A stretch of DNA of 64,000 nt from Saccharum officinarum (taxonomy: Eukaryota > Streptophyta > Magnoliopsida > Poales > Poaceae): contig CM036231.1 of NCBI GenBank assembly GCA_020631735.1, positions 6,165,831 to 6,229,830 on the forward strand. Direction: 5' to 3'. The first letter of the stretch is position 1; every line of letters starts with the position of its first letter. Shown here in pieces: positions 44,492-57,011 of the stretch. The notes below the pieces were generated by a model that was not told the origin of the DNA, did no database searches, and worked only from the letters and a program-made list of their open reading frames with translations. Made by a program: the position numbers and the translations under genes.

Positions 44492-47400
44492 TAAGTTTTC
44501 CTTCCCCAACCATGCCCCCGTCGGCCTCCTCCTTCACCACCGTGCGCTGTGCGCGCGCCCGCTCGGACAGGTGTTCTCCTGATCTCCTTGTCCATGGAGA
44601 GCTGAGCGTCGCCGTGTACGTGTAAGCCGACGGATGCAACGCCATGTTGACATCTCCGATCAATTCGTACTCCTTCAGCAGCGGCAGACACACACACCGT
44701 TCTCGCGTTCTCGCCTCACTATCAGAGGCCGCCCGGCGTGGCATGCGGCATCTCGGAGACTTGGAATTCCTTGTCCTCGAGGCCGGGAGCTCAGGGCCCC
44801 AGGCCATTGATCTTGTTTTAAGCGCGGTGCTGTGTCTGGGAGGAGTCAATTATCCGTTGGGTGCATCCGGAACCGGAAATGAACACGTGCCGCTTGCTGG
44901 CATTGATCATTCACTGCCGTTATGCTATTCCACTGCTTAAATCTTTTCGTTTCCCCTAGAATTTTCAGTTGCTCGCGTGCCCTGATTATTGCTAGCTAGA
45001 TAATCGCAAGTGTTCTTTAGTATTACATGTTACTTATAAAATCATCTTTACAGTTAATTATTCCCCGGCCTTTGCAATTCTCAGTTAATGGCGTTGATGA
45101 AAAATCTGGAAGAAGTGCTGGGTGGCTACCGTCAAGATTCGTGGGAATATCCTGGCATTGCCATCTAGGAGATTTTACTACACAATGAAATAATGAATAT
45201 TTGTAATAATAATATTCAGATGGATGTTGTACTGAATACGGTTGTGCTGGTTATCTGTGATTGTGTCAGGGATGATACTTCAAACTTGTGATTGGCTATT
45301 AATGATTGAAACTTGTCGGTGCTTCTGCCACCATTTATCTTCAGTCATGTGCATGTACCTGATCATTGCTGATTTTACTAATCTTTGATAGTTAGATGCT
45401 TATATTTGTGTTCTGGTATATGCATGCAAGTATCAAAATATGTTGGTTTTTTACCTTCTGGAATGGACCTTCCCATTTACAGGTCTAAGTAAACTAGGAA
45501 CTTCCAGCAGAATTTTAAGAGCGTCATGAGAAAGCCACAAGGTTATGCAGGTTATGGCTCTATATTCGAAGGCTTCAGTTCCTTTTCCTGTTGTTGTTTC
45601 AGTTGGCACTGAACTTTAGGGACTTGTTGGGGTTCCAATTCGTTGTGTTACTGTTATAACCGTTTTATTTCCTTTTTGTTATGACTTGTAAGACAATTTT
45701 CCTGGCTTCTGGTTCAAGATGTGGGTTAGTATTATTTCTTGTTTGATCTCAAAATACTTGAATTACTTGTGATAATATGATTACTTTTGCTGCTCTGTGC
45801 AGATAGTGATTGAGGCCTAAACATGTTCCTTCCACTTCATCATGATCATATTTCACAACCCAGAAATACAACATGATCCTGTAAGTATTGCCTTTTAAAC
45901 TTAGGTGTCTTGTCCGGCTTCTCAAGGGGTCTGTTTAGACTCAGGCATCATTTCAGACTTCTTAAGGTTAACTTTAGGCATGCCTAAGTGTGGCAGCCTG
46001 CAGCTTTGAAGCAAATATGCTATGTTCACATTTGTGACCGATGCTTGTGTAGCTCCCTTGCAATGCTTGTGGCTAGTTCTGTTTGGTAATGCTACTTTGT
46101 GAGATTAGTAATGGCCACGTAATTGCAGATTTATATATGATCATCTCTTTGTTTGATTATTAATGGCCCTGGTGACATAATGGCACTATCTAAATAAAGT
46201 TGTTGGGTTCCTATTAGTTTTTGTTTCCCTTTTTATACTTTTGTAAGACTTTGACTAATATTCGTTATTCAAAACAGGGGTACGTAAAACAAATCCTCTT
46301 TCTCTAAAATGTTTTGGTTGCTGCTGAAAAATTCTCTGATTATTTGTTTTTCATTTTTGTCATGCACAGGTATCAAGGCATAAACATATTTCTTCAACAG
46401 TTCAACTACATTATGACCATATATACATGTTCCGGAAATAAGACAATGTCATATAAGTTTTGCCTCTAAACCTAACTACAGAGAGTAAGACCATGGATAA
46501 CCAATTGACCACTAGGCTTCTTTTGGGACTTTGTGGTATTTATTAGTCGCATCACATTGACATCACATCTTTGCGTGCTATAAAACATTGTAGACGTATA
46601 TCAATAATATAGTTATGGCTATATTCTGCCAAAATGACTAGATATGGCTAGTTCTTGCTGATCATGCTTTATATGAGATTAGTGATAGCCAGAAACTGCA
46701 GATTTCTATACAATTCTCTCTTAATTTTGTTGATGACCCTGATATGCTCATAATTGGATTAATACTCAACAAACTTTGTTGGGTTCCCATTAGCTTTTTT
46801 CCTTTCTCACACTTTTGCAAGCCTTGATTTGGCCTCTGTTCAACCGGTGGGTAATATGAATCTCCTTTCCTCTTAAAATGTTGGTTGCTTGCTGAAAGTT
46901 TCTCTGATTATTTATTTCTCATTTTCTTCATGTGCAGGTAGCAGTCAAGGCATCAGCATATTCCTTCAACTCCATTTTGAGTTTTGATCCTATCACAGCC
47001 TGGAAACAAGACAGGTTGCTGTAAGTTTTGCCTCTAAACTCATCTACAGTAAGACCATGATTTGCCTGTTAGGCTTGTATGTATGGTGCCATCTGCTTGT
47101 TAGCTCCATTGCAATCTCATTGTGGCTTTGTAGGTTTTCTTATAGCCACTAGATTGTGGCTAGTTGATGTTAAGATGATCTACCGACCTTGGGATTGTGA
47201 GCTGTCCCAAGTACATTGTAACTGCTTACGTTGCTATGAACTGATCCTGGAGCAGTTTCTGTGTTACCAATCATGCATGCTTTCATGAATTGCATGATTT
47301 GGCGATCAAGTGTCGTCAGGGAAAAAAATTATTTGAGACAGAGTAGCCAAGCACTCCAATATGGCAATATCGGTGTGTCATGTACTCATGTGTACATATG

Positions 47401-47900
47401 CACTTCTGATGAAAATTGCAAGATGCAGCAAACTTACGGTGGCGTGGCCTTGATGGATTGATGATGACAAAGATGCCTTTTGTTTCCTTTTGATTTGAAA
47501 TCAGAGCATATTCAACGGAGAAAGATATGCGCCAATCCCTCTCCCTGGCGCCAAAAGTTCTGGTGTTGTTAAAAGTTCTGAGATCATCCTACTTTAGACA
47601 GAGAGACTTTCTTTCCCCCAATGGCAACTTTAGATTTGGACTTGGAAAGATGAGAGTGACTGAATAAAAAAAATCAGAGGGAATGTTTGAAGGAAATCAT
47701 GAGCATGAGCCACGAAACAAGTACTGTATATCAGCAGGTACCATTGCTTTTCTTCGGTCCTGCTTCTAGAACACCGGTTACTTGTGTTGATCTTGTACTC
47801 TCCATCTGGTCGTAAGTAGTACTTGGCAGTACTCAGAAAGGTACTCCAGGTCGCATTAGTTTGATCAGCGCTTGTTGTGGACAATGGGCAGTGAGCCAGT
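44492..47900 (+). other. 3' tail of gene C with three copies of one exon-intron unit
   Basis: Candidate exons with acceptor and donor: 45085-45190 (TTAATGGCGTTG...), 45483-45549 (GTCTAAGTAAACTAGG...TTATGCAG), 45804-45875, 46371-46455 and 46939-47021. The last three are copies of one exon (consensus TCAAGGCATAAACATATTCC then a tcaactccat..tgatcatat and a cacagcc..gaaa block) whose acceptors are spaced about 567 bases apart. No long open frame crosses them, so they are read as 3' UTR exons. Confidence 0.55.
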
Positions 47901-48439
47901 GACAGAGCTGACGGTAACAGCAGCTGAGAGCTGGGCTTCGATTAGATTAGATTTATTGACCGTAACTGTCAGTGGAATTGTAATATGCCCGGATTAGAAG
48001 ATACCGTTGTTGAGTCACTGTCAGTCGCGTGGAGGCTGGAGGGCGAATCGTCCTTGCCGAACGAGCAAAGGCAACGCGGCAACGCGCGCGGCCGCCGGGC
48101 TGCGCGTCCCCCCCGGCTGTCCTGACTTGAGTGCCTAACATGTGCACATGCGAGGCCGACCGAGCGCGAGCAGGGAAAGCAAATGTAAGGCGACCGCTCG
48201 CCTGGGTTCCTTAGACTCGTTTGCTATTCTTTCATGTGACAGCTAAATTACTGGATGCTGCGTGATGTGAAATGGAGATGGCGTAGTAGGAGGGAGAGGA
48301 ACGAGTCGAGGCTGTCCGTTCTCTTGTCTTCGTTTCTCTCTCTATTGTCTGATATGCTGGCGATTTGATTTGTTAGGGGAAACAAATTGGGAGAGGCAAT
48401 CATGCCAAACTTTTTTTTTTTGCTCTCTCTGTAGAATTC
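47901..48439. other. Intergenic, nothing recognised
   Basis: The end of copy 3 homology is followed by mixed sequence. No gene or element ends are seen. Confidence 0.4.
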
Positions 48440-48905
48440 AATTCTAAGCACAATGGTGACTCTTTTCTTTTGACAAATGTTTATGCTCTTTGCTCTTATC
48501 CTGAAAAGCTGTTTTTTCTTGATTGGTTCAAAAATATACAGATGTTTGACTCTGTTAATTAGATTATTGTGGGAAACTTTAATTTATGCAGGTCCCCTGA
48601 AGATAGGAACAAGCCTGGGGGACCTTAATGATATGTTTTTGTTCAATGATGCTATGAGTGCTTTGGGGCTGGTTGAGCTACCTTTAAAAGGGCGTCGTTT
48701 CACTTGGACTAATAAGCAACGTTCTCCACTGTTGGAGCGTTTGGACTGGTTCTTCACTTCTTTTTCTTGGACCCTAACTTATCCTAGCACCTATGTTTCT
48801 CCTCTTGTCACGGAGACTTCAGATCATTCTCCTTGTGCCACTACCATTTTCACTACAATTCCTAAGCAACACATTTTTTTTAGTTTTTTCCCCACACTGA
48901 CAACG
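48440..48905 (+). pseudogene. L1-type LINE endonuclease fragment
   Basis: Reading through small frame breaks, the sequence gives FFLDWFKNIQMFDSVN, an altered IIVGNFNL, then GRRFTWTNKQRSPLLERLDW and ETSDHSPC. These are the C-terminal blocks of the apurinic-type endonuclease of plant LINEs (a GDFN-like site, TWTN, RLDR-like and SDHSP motifs). GDFN is changed to GNFN, LDR to LDW, and a stop follows FDSVN, so it is dead. Reverse transcriptase and the poly(A) tail are missing. It is a short, isolated relic. Confidence 0.85.
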
Positions 48906-49198
48906 AGAAGGTGATATTGTAATTTTCTCAGCTTCTTTGATAGATTGTGCGGGACTTTCAGATTGTCAACACCAACAGTAGTTCCTTTAACAATCGCAGA
49001 CTGGGTTGCTGCAACTCTGGTCTGGTGTGCCAATGCCAAGAGGAATTCGCGCTGCGTTTTAGGTGTCGCGTAGCCGCACATGGCATCGATCAATGCATCA
49101 TTCCCAGCCCGGAAGTCGGAAGCGCGTGGTCCGACGCGCCAAGCGGCAAGGCTGCTGGGGTCCCTGTCTCCTTTGGCCTTTTGGCCGCTCACGCAGGC
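48906..49198. other. Unassigned stretch with a minus-strand open frame
   Basis: A minus-strand frame (49267-48824) reads AALIDAMCGYATPKTQRE-like text (ALIDAMCGYATPKTQREF) without a recognisable domain. It might be a captured exon. Not accepted as a gene. Confidence 0.25.
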
Positions 49199-49201
49199 TA
49201 A

Positions 49202-49443
49202 GGGCCGGTTTAGTTGCCAAAAATTTGGCAAAATGACACTGTAGGAAATTTCGTTGTTATTTGACAATTAGTGTCTAATCATGGTCTAATTAGGCTTAAA
49301 AGATTTGTCTCGTCCATTTCGTCTAAACTGTGTAATTAGTTTTATTTTTTTATCTATATTTAATGCTTCATGTATGCGTCCAAAGATTCGATGTGACGGG
49401 AACGTTGAAAAATTTTGCAATTTTTTTTTAACTAAACAGGACC
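49202..49443. mobile_element. Tourist-like (PIF/Harbinger) MITE, 242 bp
   Basis: Termini GGGCCGGTTTAGTT and AACTAAACAGGACC with TAA duplicated on both sides (49199-49201, 49444-49446). The interior theme 'ctaattaggcttaaaagatttgtctcg' is the same as in the MITEs at 17859 and 18347. Confidence 0.9.
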
Positions 49444-49446
49444 TAA

Positions 49447-50077
49447 TCGCTCGACGCCGCCGGCGCAGGCCACCGGCCAGCAGCACCATGCACCTATATC
49501 AGGTCAGGTGTGAGTGTCACATCGGCCGCGTGGGGATCAGGAATTTAGGATGTGGCGGGAGTGGCCGAGCGGAGTGGGACACACACGGGGTACCCACGAT
49601 CCACGGGGCGTGGACAGAAGCGCGGTCCGCCACGGCAACGTCGGCAAGCGCCTGCTGCCGGTGTTCTCCCAATCTGCCTTGACGCGGTTGACCGATGTTG
49701 TGCCGCCGTCGGGACCGCTGGTGCCTGCGGGCACGCGAATGCCAAACGATCGGTCAATTTGCCGTAGAGCATGGGGTCTGATTTTTCAAACGTACTAGAA
49801 GGAATACTGGGATGTTTGCATCGGTCCCGTTCACGCTTACTCCTAGTACTCGAACATTTGAATTGGAGTTAAGCATTTCAGTCAAGGACGCCACTTCGTT
49901 GCATTGGCTAGACAGTCAGAGTCAGTGAGTACTTCCGCGGGTGCCGAAGCGCCTCGACCAGGTGGACTGTACAGTTTAAAGGCCTGCTACCAGATCGCCA
50001 GGCAAAACCTACAGCGACCGGCCGACAAGGACCAGTCCAGCGTCAACATCACGCAACCTGATAACGAAGTCACACCC
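49447..50077. other. Unassigned GC-rich stretch
   Basis: Several overlapping open frames on both strands and no domain; composition driven. Probably part of the degraded retroelement that follows. Confidence 0.3.
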
Positions 50078-51245
50078 ACACGAACTGGCGGCGACAAGTC
50101 GTGCGCCGGCTGTAGTACGCGCCGCGTGCTACACTCGGTTCACGTTGTGCCAATACAGGATGCATATACACCCAGAACGCTGGCGGCTGGCGCCCAACGC
50201 CGCCGCTGCTGTGCGGAGTGCCGCTTCGGTCCTTCTCCTTTGCAGTAAAATCGCTTCAGTCCAACTGTGCAGCGGGTTGCCAGGTGCGACATGCCCAAGC
50301 TATTGCCAGTGTCGCTTGATGTACTATCAAAACGCGGGAGCACGTGTTCCGGTGCATGCTGACATCCGTGTGATTGTTCGTGCATTCATTTTTATTCTAC
50401 AATCTACACAGTGGACTACTTGGAGTAATGTCGCCTTTTAATATATATGGAGGTTTATTTAAGTTTTTTTTTGTCACACGGAGGTTTAAGTAATTGGATT
50501 TGTAACATGGAGGATTGGAGGTTTATGTCAGAGAGGCTCAGAGCAATCTTGGCGCACCCCTCTGTATCTAAAGCCATCTTGGACTCTAGTTGGGCTATCA
50601 TCTTGGGCCAGGCTCATGTGATGTCTACCCATTTAATCCCTTTAATCCCTGATTACACTATTAGGCCCATTCAGAATTAAACCTAGACAGGCCTTGTTTT
50701 GGGCTTTTTTCCATTCCTTTTCTCAACTTCCACTTTTTCGCAATAATAAATTTCTTCATCCCGTTCTATCCACGAAGGCTACTTGTTACTTTTGGGCATC
50801 GTTTAGCTTTTATTAAGGCCTATTTGGTTTGTGGTGACTAAACTTTGGTCACTTTTTAGTCCCACGCGAACTGGCGGCGAGATGTCGTGCGCCAGCCGTA
50901 GTTACGCGCCGCGTGCTACACTTAGTTCATGTTGTGCCAATATAGAATATATATGCACATACACCCAGAAGGCTGGCGCACAGCGCGCCGCATGCATCAT
51001 CCAGCCGTGGCTGCTGTGCGGTGTGCCGCTAGCCCGCTACGGTCCTTCGCAGTATGATCGCTTCAGTTCAACTGTGCAGCGGGTTGCCATGTGCGACATG
51101 CCCAAGCTACTGCCAGCGTAGCTCGATGTACTATCAAAACGAGGGAGCACGTGTTCCGGTGCATGCTGAGATCTAGTGATTGTTCGCGTTTTTATTTTAC
51201 AATCTACACAGTGCACTACTTGGAGTAATGTCGCATTTTTTATAT
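50078..51245. repeat. Pair of ~370-bp direct repeats around a 420-bp insert
   Basis: cacgaactggcggcgacaag...acttggagtaatgtcgc (50078-50435) recurs at 50865-51236 with moderate divergence, and its last 160 bases recur a third time at 52628-52785. The insert (50442-50862) ends with a MITE-like terminus (ggcctatttggtttgtgg...tcactttttagtccc), so it is probably at least two elements. No gene recognised. Confidence 0.7.
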
Positions 51246-54200
51246 ATACTTGCTTGTGTTTAGTTTTTGTGTAGCTCTCTGGTTGTAGTTGTAATTTAGT
51301 TGCTATAAGTAGCTAGTTTAGGTGCTTCACTAGTTTATCACAACTAGAGCAGTGCTCCTCTCGTGTGTTTGTGTGAATTAGTAGTAATGCTAGTCTTGCT
51401 ACTAGACTTGTGTAGGAGGCCTGCATTAGGTGAATTAGGTGTAACACCCCTGGTGTTACGACCTTGCTTAGCACCTAGGTTAATACCTAAGGGGAATTAC
51501 CGAACGAGTTCCTCTGATTTTAAATTGAGATGCACATGAAACGATAAACAAACCGTATGTGACTTCACCTTGTGGCTGAGAAAAATCAAAATATAGCATA
51601 AGTTAGTTTACTTAATACGTAACATGCTAATAAAATCCTAACGAGAAGAATAGGATAAGTGTTTTAATTGTTTGGCGTGAAAAACAATTTATATAAACGA
51701 AAATAAAGTATAACTTGTATATAGCACTTAAATAAAATTTGAAGTGGAAGTTTAGTAGATGGAAATGCGACTTTTGTTTTGGCAAATAATTGTTGCTCAA
51801 TAGTTTATTGGATAGCTCAAGAACTGGATTTGGAATCTAAAGTCCAGGTTCTAGAACTAAATTGTCGAAGGTTGAAAACCTAATGACAATGCTATTTTAG
51901 CATTTAATATTTGATTAAATTCTTAAACCCTAGACCCATGTTTTTGCACCTTTGGTTGCACCTTAGTGCATACCTTAGCATGGTATAGTCCATGGACTAG
52001 GTTGACGTTGCGTTGGCATTTCAGAAATTGCCCAAACTTGGCTTGAATGCGCGGTTGAACACGTTTATGCACTATGTTCGCGAACCAGCGTCTAGTGTGA
52101 CGAACCCATCTTGGCACTTCTATACCTCCCTCTTTGGTTGCTCTCGGGTCTTGGCAATGGTTTCTCTAGCTAGCTGATAATGTCGATTTTAGAGAAGCAA
52201 AATTGGTTCAACTTTAGTTGTGTTGGTTAGCGGTTTCAAGTTGCTTCAAACTCCGTGCGAGCCACCCTGTCGGTCGGTTGGCCCCGTGGGCATGGTCACC
52301 GTGCGCTCGTGCGTTGTTGGCGCCGGGTGCGGCCTAGGGCCAGCCGTGACCTCTCCCTGCGGGCTAGCGTGCATGCCACTGTCGCGTGCTGGCTGAGCCG
52401 CGTCGAGCTTCTGTGCCGAGCGTAGGGCTAGGCCGATGCTACGGATGCCACCGCTCGGCTATTGTGGCCTCTCCGCCGCTCTCCGATCCATCGGCCACAT
52501 CGCGCCCTTGGGCATGTGCTGCACGCGTGTGCCACATCTCTTGAGGACGGCTACTAGGCATCGCTACTGCCGCGTGCTACTCCGCCGAGCCATGCCTTGG
52601 CCACACGTGCCTGTGGCCGTAGCATGTTGCCATGTGCGACATGCCCAAGCTACTGCCAGCGTAGCTCGATGTACTATCAAAACAAGGGAGCACGTGTTCC
52701 GGTGCATGCTGAGATCTAGTGATTGTTCGCGTTTTTATTTTACAATCTACACAGTGCACTACTTGGAGTAATGTCGCATTTTTTATATATACTTGCTTGT
52801 GTTTAGTTTTTGTGTAGCTCTCTGGTTGTAGTTGTAATTTAGTTGTTATAAGTAGCTAGTTTAGGTGCTTCACTAGTTTAGCTCAACTAGAGCAATTCTC
52901 CTCTTGTGTGTTTGTGTGAATTAGTAGTAATGCTAGTCTTCCTACTAGATTTGTGTAGGAGGCCTGCATTAGGTGAATTCGGTGTAACACCCTGGTGTAA
53001 AGATCTTGCTTAGCAACTAGTTTAAGACCTAAGGGGAATTACCGAACGAGTTCCTCTGATTTTAAATTGAAATGCACATGAAACGATAAACAAACTGTAT
53101 GTGACTTCACCATGTGGCTGAGAAAAATCAAAATATAGCGTAAGTTAGTTTACTTAATACGTAACATGCAAATAAAATCCTAACGAGAAGAATAGGATAA
53201 GTGTTTTAATTGTTTGGCATGAAAAACAATTTGTATAAACAAAAATAAAGTATAACTTGTATATAGCACTTAAATAAAATTTGAAGTGGAAGTTTAGTAG
53301 ATGGAAATACGACTTTTGTTTCGGCAAATAATTGTTGCTCAATAGTTTATTGGATAGCTCAAGAACTGGATTTGGAATCTAAAGTCCAGCTTCTAGAACT
53401 AAATTGTCGAAGGTTGAAAACCTAATGACAATGCTATTTTAGCATTTAATATTTGATTAAATTCTTAAACCCTAGACCCATGTTTTTGCACCTTTGGTTG
53501 CACCTTAGTGAGTACCTTAGCATGCAATGACGGAGCCAGGGAAAAAATTTAGATGGGGCGAGTTTTAACACCAAGATGAACGGAAAAAAGAGAGAGCTTA
53601 TGGTCCAAATCGCACCGTATTCACGTGCTACAATTGCACAAATTATAGAGAAAAACTAGAATCACACAAATTATGGTGAAAGGGTGGATGACCAACAATA
53701 CAAGATGTTACCTCAACTTTGCAGAATAAATTAATAGTTCACTACTTCGCCACCTCACGCTGCCTCCTCCTCTCCTCCTCCCTGCATTGCTACTTCGCTA
53801 GCTGCTTACCTCTTGCTCCTTGGTGGCTGGTGGGCCACTCCTGGCTGTTGGCGGATGGCTGGACGGGCAGTGGGACGCACTGAAGCCTAGCGACAGCCGG
53901 CAAGTGGGCAGGTGGGCTGGCAACGACCGGTGATCGAGCGGGGTGGCGCCATGGCGGCGGGTGGCGGCTGCCGGCTTGCGTTCGCGTCAATGTGGACGTA
54001 GGATGGGAAGCAGCTGACAGATGGCCGGATGCCTATGTTGGTGAATTGGGAATTTAGGGAACCAAATTGGGCCCTTGCTAGGCTATTCTAAAGTGAAAAA
54101 AGAGGCCCACAAGAGGAACCGGTCTTCTTCTTCGGCTCTTCACTGCTCGTGGCTCGGTCGTCGCGGCGTCGCCGGCCTCTGCTCGGCACCTCAGGCACTC

Positions 54201-54962
54201 GGCAGCCAGAGCCAAGGAAGAAGAGGGGTACGGGGGTCTAAGGCGACGCCGCCGGTAGCTGGGGCGGCCGCCCCACCCTGCCCCTAGGGTAGCTTCGTCA
54301 GTGTTAGCATGGTATAGTCCATGGGCTAGGTTGACGTTGCGTTGGCATTTCAAAAATTGCCCAAACTTGGCTTGAATGCGCGGTCGAACACGTATATGCA
54401 CTATGTTCGCGAACCAGCGTCTAGTGTGACGAACCTATCTTGGCACTTCTCTACCTCCCTCTTTGGTTGCTCTCGGGTCTTGGCAATGGCTTCTCTAGCT
54501 AGCTGATAATGTCGATTTTAGAGAAGCAAAATTGGTTCAACTTTAGTTGTGTTGGTTAGCGGTTTTGAGTCGCTTCAAACTCCGTGCGAGCCACCCTGTC
54601 GGTCGGTTGGCCCCGTGGGCATGGTCACCGTGCGCTCATGCGTTGTTGGCGCTGGGTTCGGCCTAGGGCCGGCCGTGGCCTCTCCCTGCGGGCTAGCGTG
54701 CATGCCACTGTCACGTGTTGGCCGACGACACGACACGTCTTTTGTCTCGCCCTGCCGGCTTGCTGGCGGGGCCGATGCTACGGATGCCACCGCTCGGCTA
54801 TTGTGGCCTCTCCGCCGCTCTCCAATCCATCGGCCACATCGCGCCCTTGGGCATGTGCTGCACGCGTGTGCCATATCTCGTGAGGCCGGCTACTAGGCAT
54901 CGCTATTGCCGCGTGCTGCTCCGCCGAGTCATGCCTTGGCCACACGTGCCTGTGGCCGTAGC
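51088..54962. repeat. 1.54-kb tandem duplication (second unit carries an hAT insert)
   Basis: Unit 1 is 51088-52627. Unit 2 starts at 52628 with the same text (ttgccatgtgcgacatgccc) and ends near 54962 (gtggccgtagcgtgcatg). The junction has short homology (gcatg / gccatg). Each unit contains an LTR start (tgtaacaccc) and a long downstream stretch, differing by few substitutions, so the event is recent. Unit 2 is enlarged by a 779-bp hAT element. Confidence 0.9.
53525..54303. mobile_element. hAT-type element (779 bp) in the second unit of the tandem duplication
   Basis: 8-bp duplication TTAGCATG (53517-53524, 54304-54311). Inverted termini CAATGACGGAGCC and CACTGACGAAGCT read inward. The first unit has a single ttagcatg at 51976, an empty site. 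It shares ggggcg and ccgccccaccctgcc subterminal words with the elements at 15139 and 20038, so it belongs to the same hAT group. Non-autonomous. Confidence 0.9.
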
Positions 54963-56926
54963 GTGCATGCCATGCCACGATGTTGTGCTGCTGGCCGCTG
55001 GCCGGTGGCCCGCTGGCCGCCCACTGCCAGACACGCTAAGGTCGCCTGCCCAGTCGCGCTGATGGCGATGTCTCCCTACCTCGCTTGTCCTCGCTTGTCA
55101 ACGCCATGAGCCCTGCTCGGTCTGGCCGCTCCATTGAAGTGCGTCGCACCAAGCCTTCATGTCCCGTCACCTGGGCGCACGCGCTCGCGTTGCCACCACC
55201 TACCGAAGTCGCCCCGCTTTAGCTCACACAGCTTGCTCGTGTGCCACTTCACGGCCGCGCCGTGAGCAAGACCGCCGCTCTCTTCCCTTCTCTGAAACCG
55301 CTCGATTTCGCAATGATTCCTTGTGCCACTGAGTAGCGTAGGATGTTAGCTAGGCACCCTAGCCTCCTCGAGCCCCTTCGTGGTCTGTCTGTGGTCAATT
55401 TTGGCGCTTTGCTCGCAGCCGGCTAGGTGCGCCACTAAGGCATTTGGTTTGGGGGTAAGACCCGAAAGGTTGGTAGCAGTTCAATTCCTCGTACCCCTGA
55501 ATTCGCCTTGATCCCCTCTACTCGGTGCGCGCCCCTTTTTGGCCAAGGCGTTTGACGGTGATGGGATGACACGTTGGTGTCAACTTTGGAGCGCCGCCAG
55601 CGTCGCTGCGCGCACATGGCTAGGCCACCTCAGCGTTCCTCCGCCTCAATCGTCACCGCAGCGTGATTCTCGGTGAGGTACTGGTTCTTACCCGCTACCT
55701 CTACTCCTTCTCTAGTGCCTTAGGACGCCAGAACGGTCGCGTCGCCATGTGGAGCGGCCCAACATTGAGGATAGGCTATGGCAGTGCATCGTTGAGCTTC
55801 CTTCAAGGTTGCATCGCTGCGCGTTGGCCCATAGGTCCCTATCAGCCAGTTAGACTGTCGTTAGGGCCCTTAGTTGGCTATCTTGGCCACGCAGTGCCGG
55901 CCATGGCCACGTCGGCGAGCGCGATGGTGCCAAGGACCGCCGAGTTGTGAAGACGAAATCCCGCGAGGGCTTGGTCGCGAAATGGCTATCTGTGGAAACA
56001 GTAGTTCACTGGGTCACTCGATTTCCTAGAAGTTGGAGCCCTCTTTTGCATATTCGTCACGCGCATGCGGGCTCCCCGCCGCGGGTCGTTTGTTGGGCCG
56101 GCCTACTGTGCGCGCGACCGCGCTCGCACGAGCCGCACTGGGTTGCTAGGCCAATTTGTGGCCGCCGGCTCTTTCCTTATTCCAAAATCCTTTTTCTAAA
56201 TTAGTTTGTGAGCTGACTTGTAAATTCAATATAAAATTATGTAGTAGTCCAAAAATTGTGAAACTAATTTTGTTATGTTCCTAAAATGGTGCTCTCTCTG
56301 TTAGTATATTTGGTTCACAAATCCTGATAATGTTTTGAGGATTTCTCTCATTATTTTGACATGCTTAATATTGTTAAAATATGGACTTGTAGGAATTTTC
56401 ATGATTAATCAGCACTAGTATTAATTCTAGAAATTTTACAGTAAGATCCTAGTATTATTACACGCTCGCTGTAATTTTGGGTAGCCTCAGGTTGGTTGGT
56501 TGCTAGGATAGCTAAGAAGCCCTAGTTCGAATATATATTGAATTGATAAAATAAGTAAAGCAGCATCTTGGGTTTGTGGGGAAATAACGCTTAAGTCGAT
56601 AACGTAGATGTGTAGCCTAGTGCGTTAGTCATAGAGTTAGCTCGTTAGCTTGAGAGGTGTAATTGTATGAGGGAAGTTGCGATTTCCATTGATTATTTAC
56701 GTCTTTGCGATTGCATTCGTGCACGTCATAATAGGAATGATGATGGATCACGGAGTCGACCGAAGTAGCGGAAAAGATGATGCCTTGAGGATTGTGTCAC
56801 TTTGAGGGAATGCTAATTTTTGGTTAAATCTTACCTAGGCAAGCTCTAGTGCATAACCCCTATTATTTTACACTTTTATTTTATACTTGTGAATTAAGTT
56901 TAAAGGAGTTGAATGAAACCCATTTG

Positions 56927-56931
<5 letters not shown>

Positions 56932-57010
<79 letters not shown>
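56932..57010. repeat. (TA)n microsatellite
   Basis: About 39 TA dinucleotides in the AT-rich end of the gypsy-like region. Confidence 0.95.

Positions 57011-57011
<1 letters not shown>

Larger units (their letters stand above)
43793..47900. repeat. Third, more diverged copy of the gene-plus-tail unit (gene C and its 3' tail)
   Basis: Gene C and its downstream exon-like pieces correspond in order to those of A and B. Shared words persist to about 47640 (ggcaactttagattyggacttggaaa..tgagagtgactg, matching 16242 and 35760). The overall level of match is lower than between copies 1 and 2, so this copy is older. Confidence 0.7.

Noticed and set aside
48824..49267. 147-codon minus frame as a host gene
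   Set aside because: It overlaps the antisense of a LINE fragment and a MITE end; no recognisable domain or splice support.
55440..55500. tRNA-like text (ggtagcagttcaattcctcg)
   Set aside because: Only a T-arm-like word; no acceptor stem or D-arm pairing could be formed around it.
54549..56204. Several 80-115 codon frames in GC-rich DNA
   Set aside because: Overlapping on both strands, no domains, inside an LTR-type region that is duplicated with indels.
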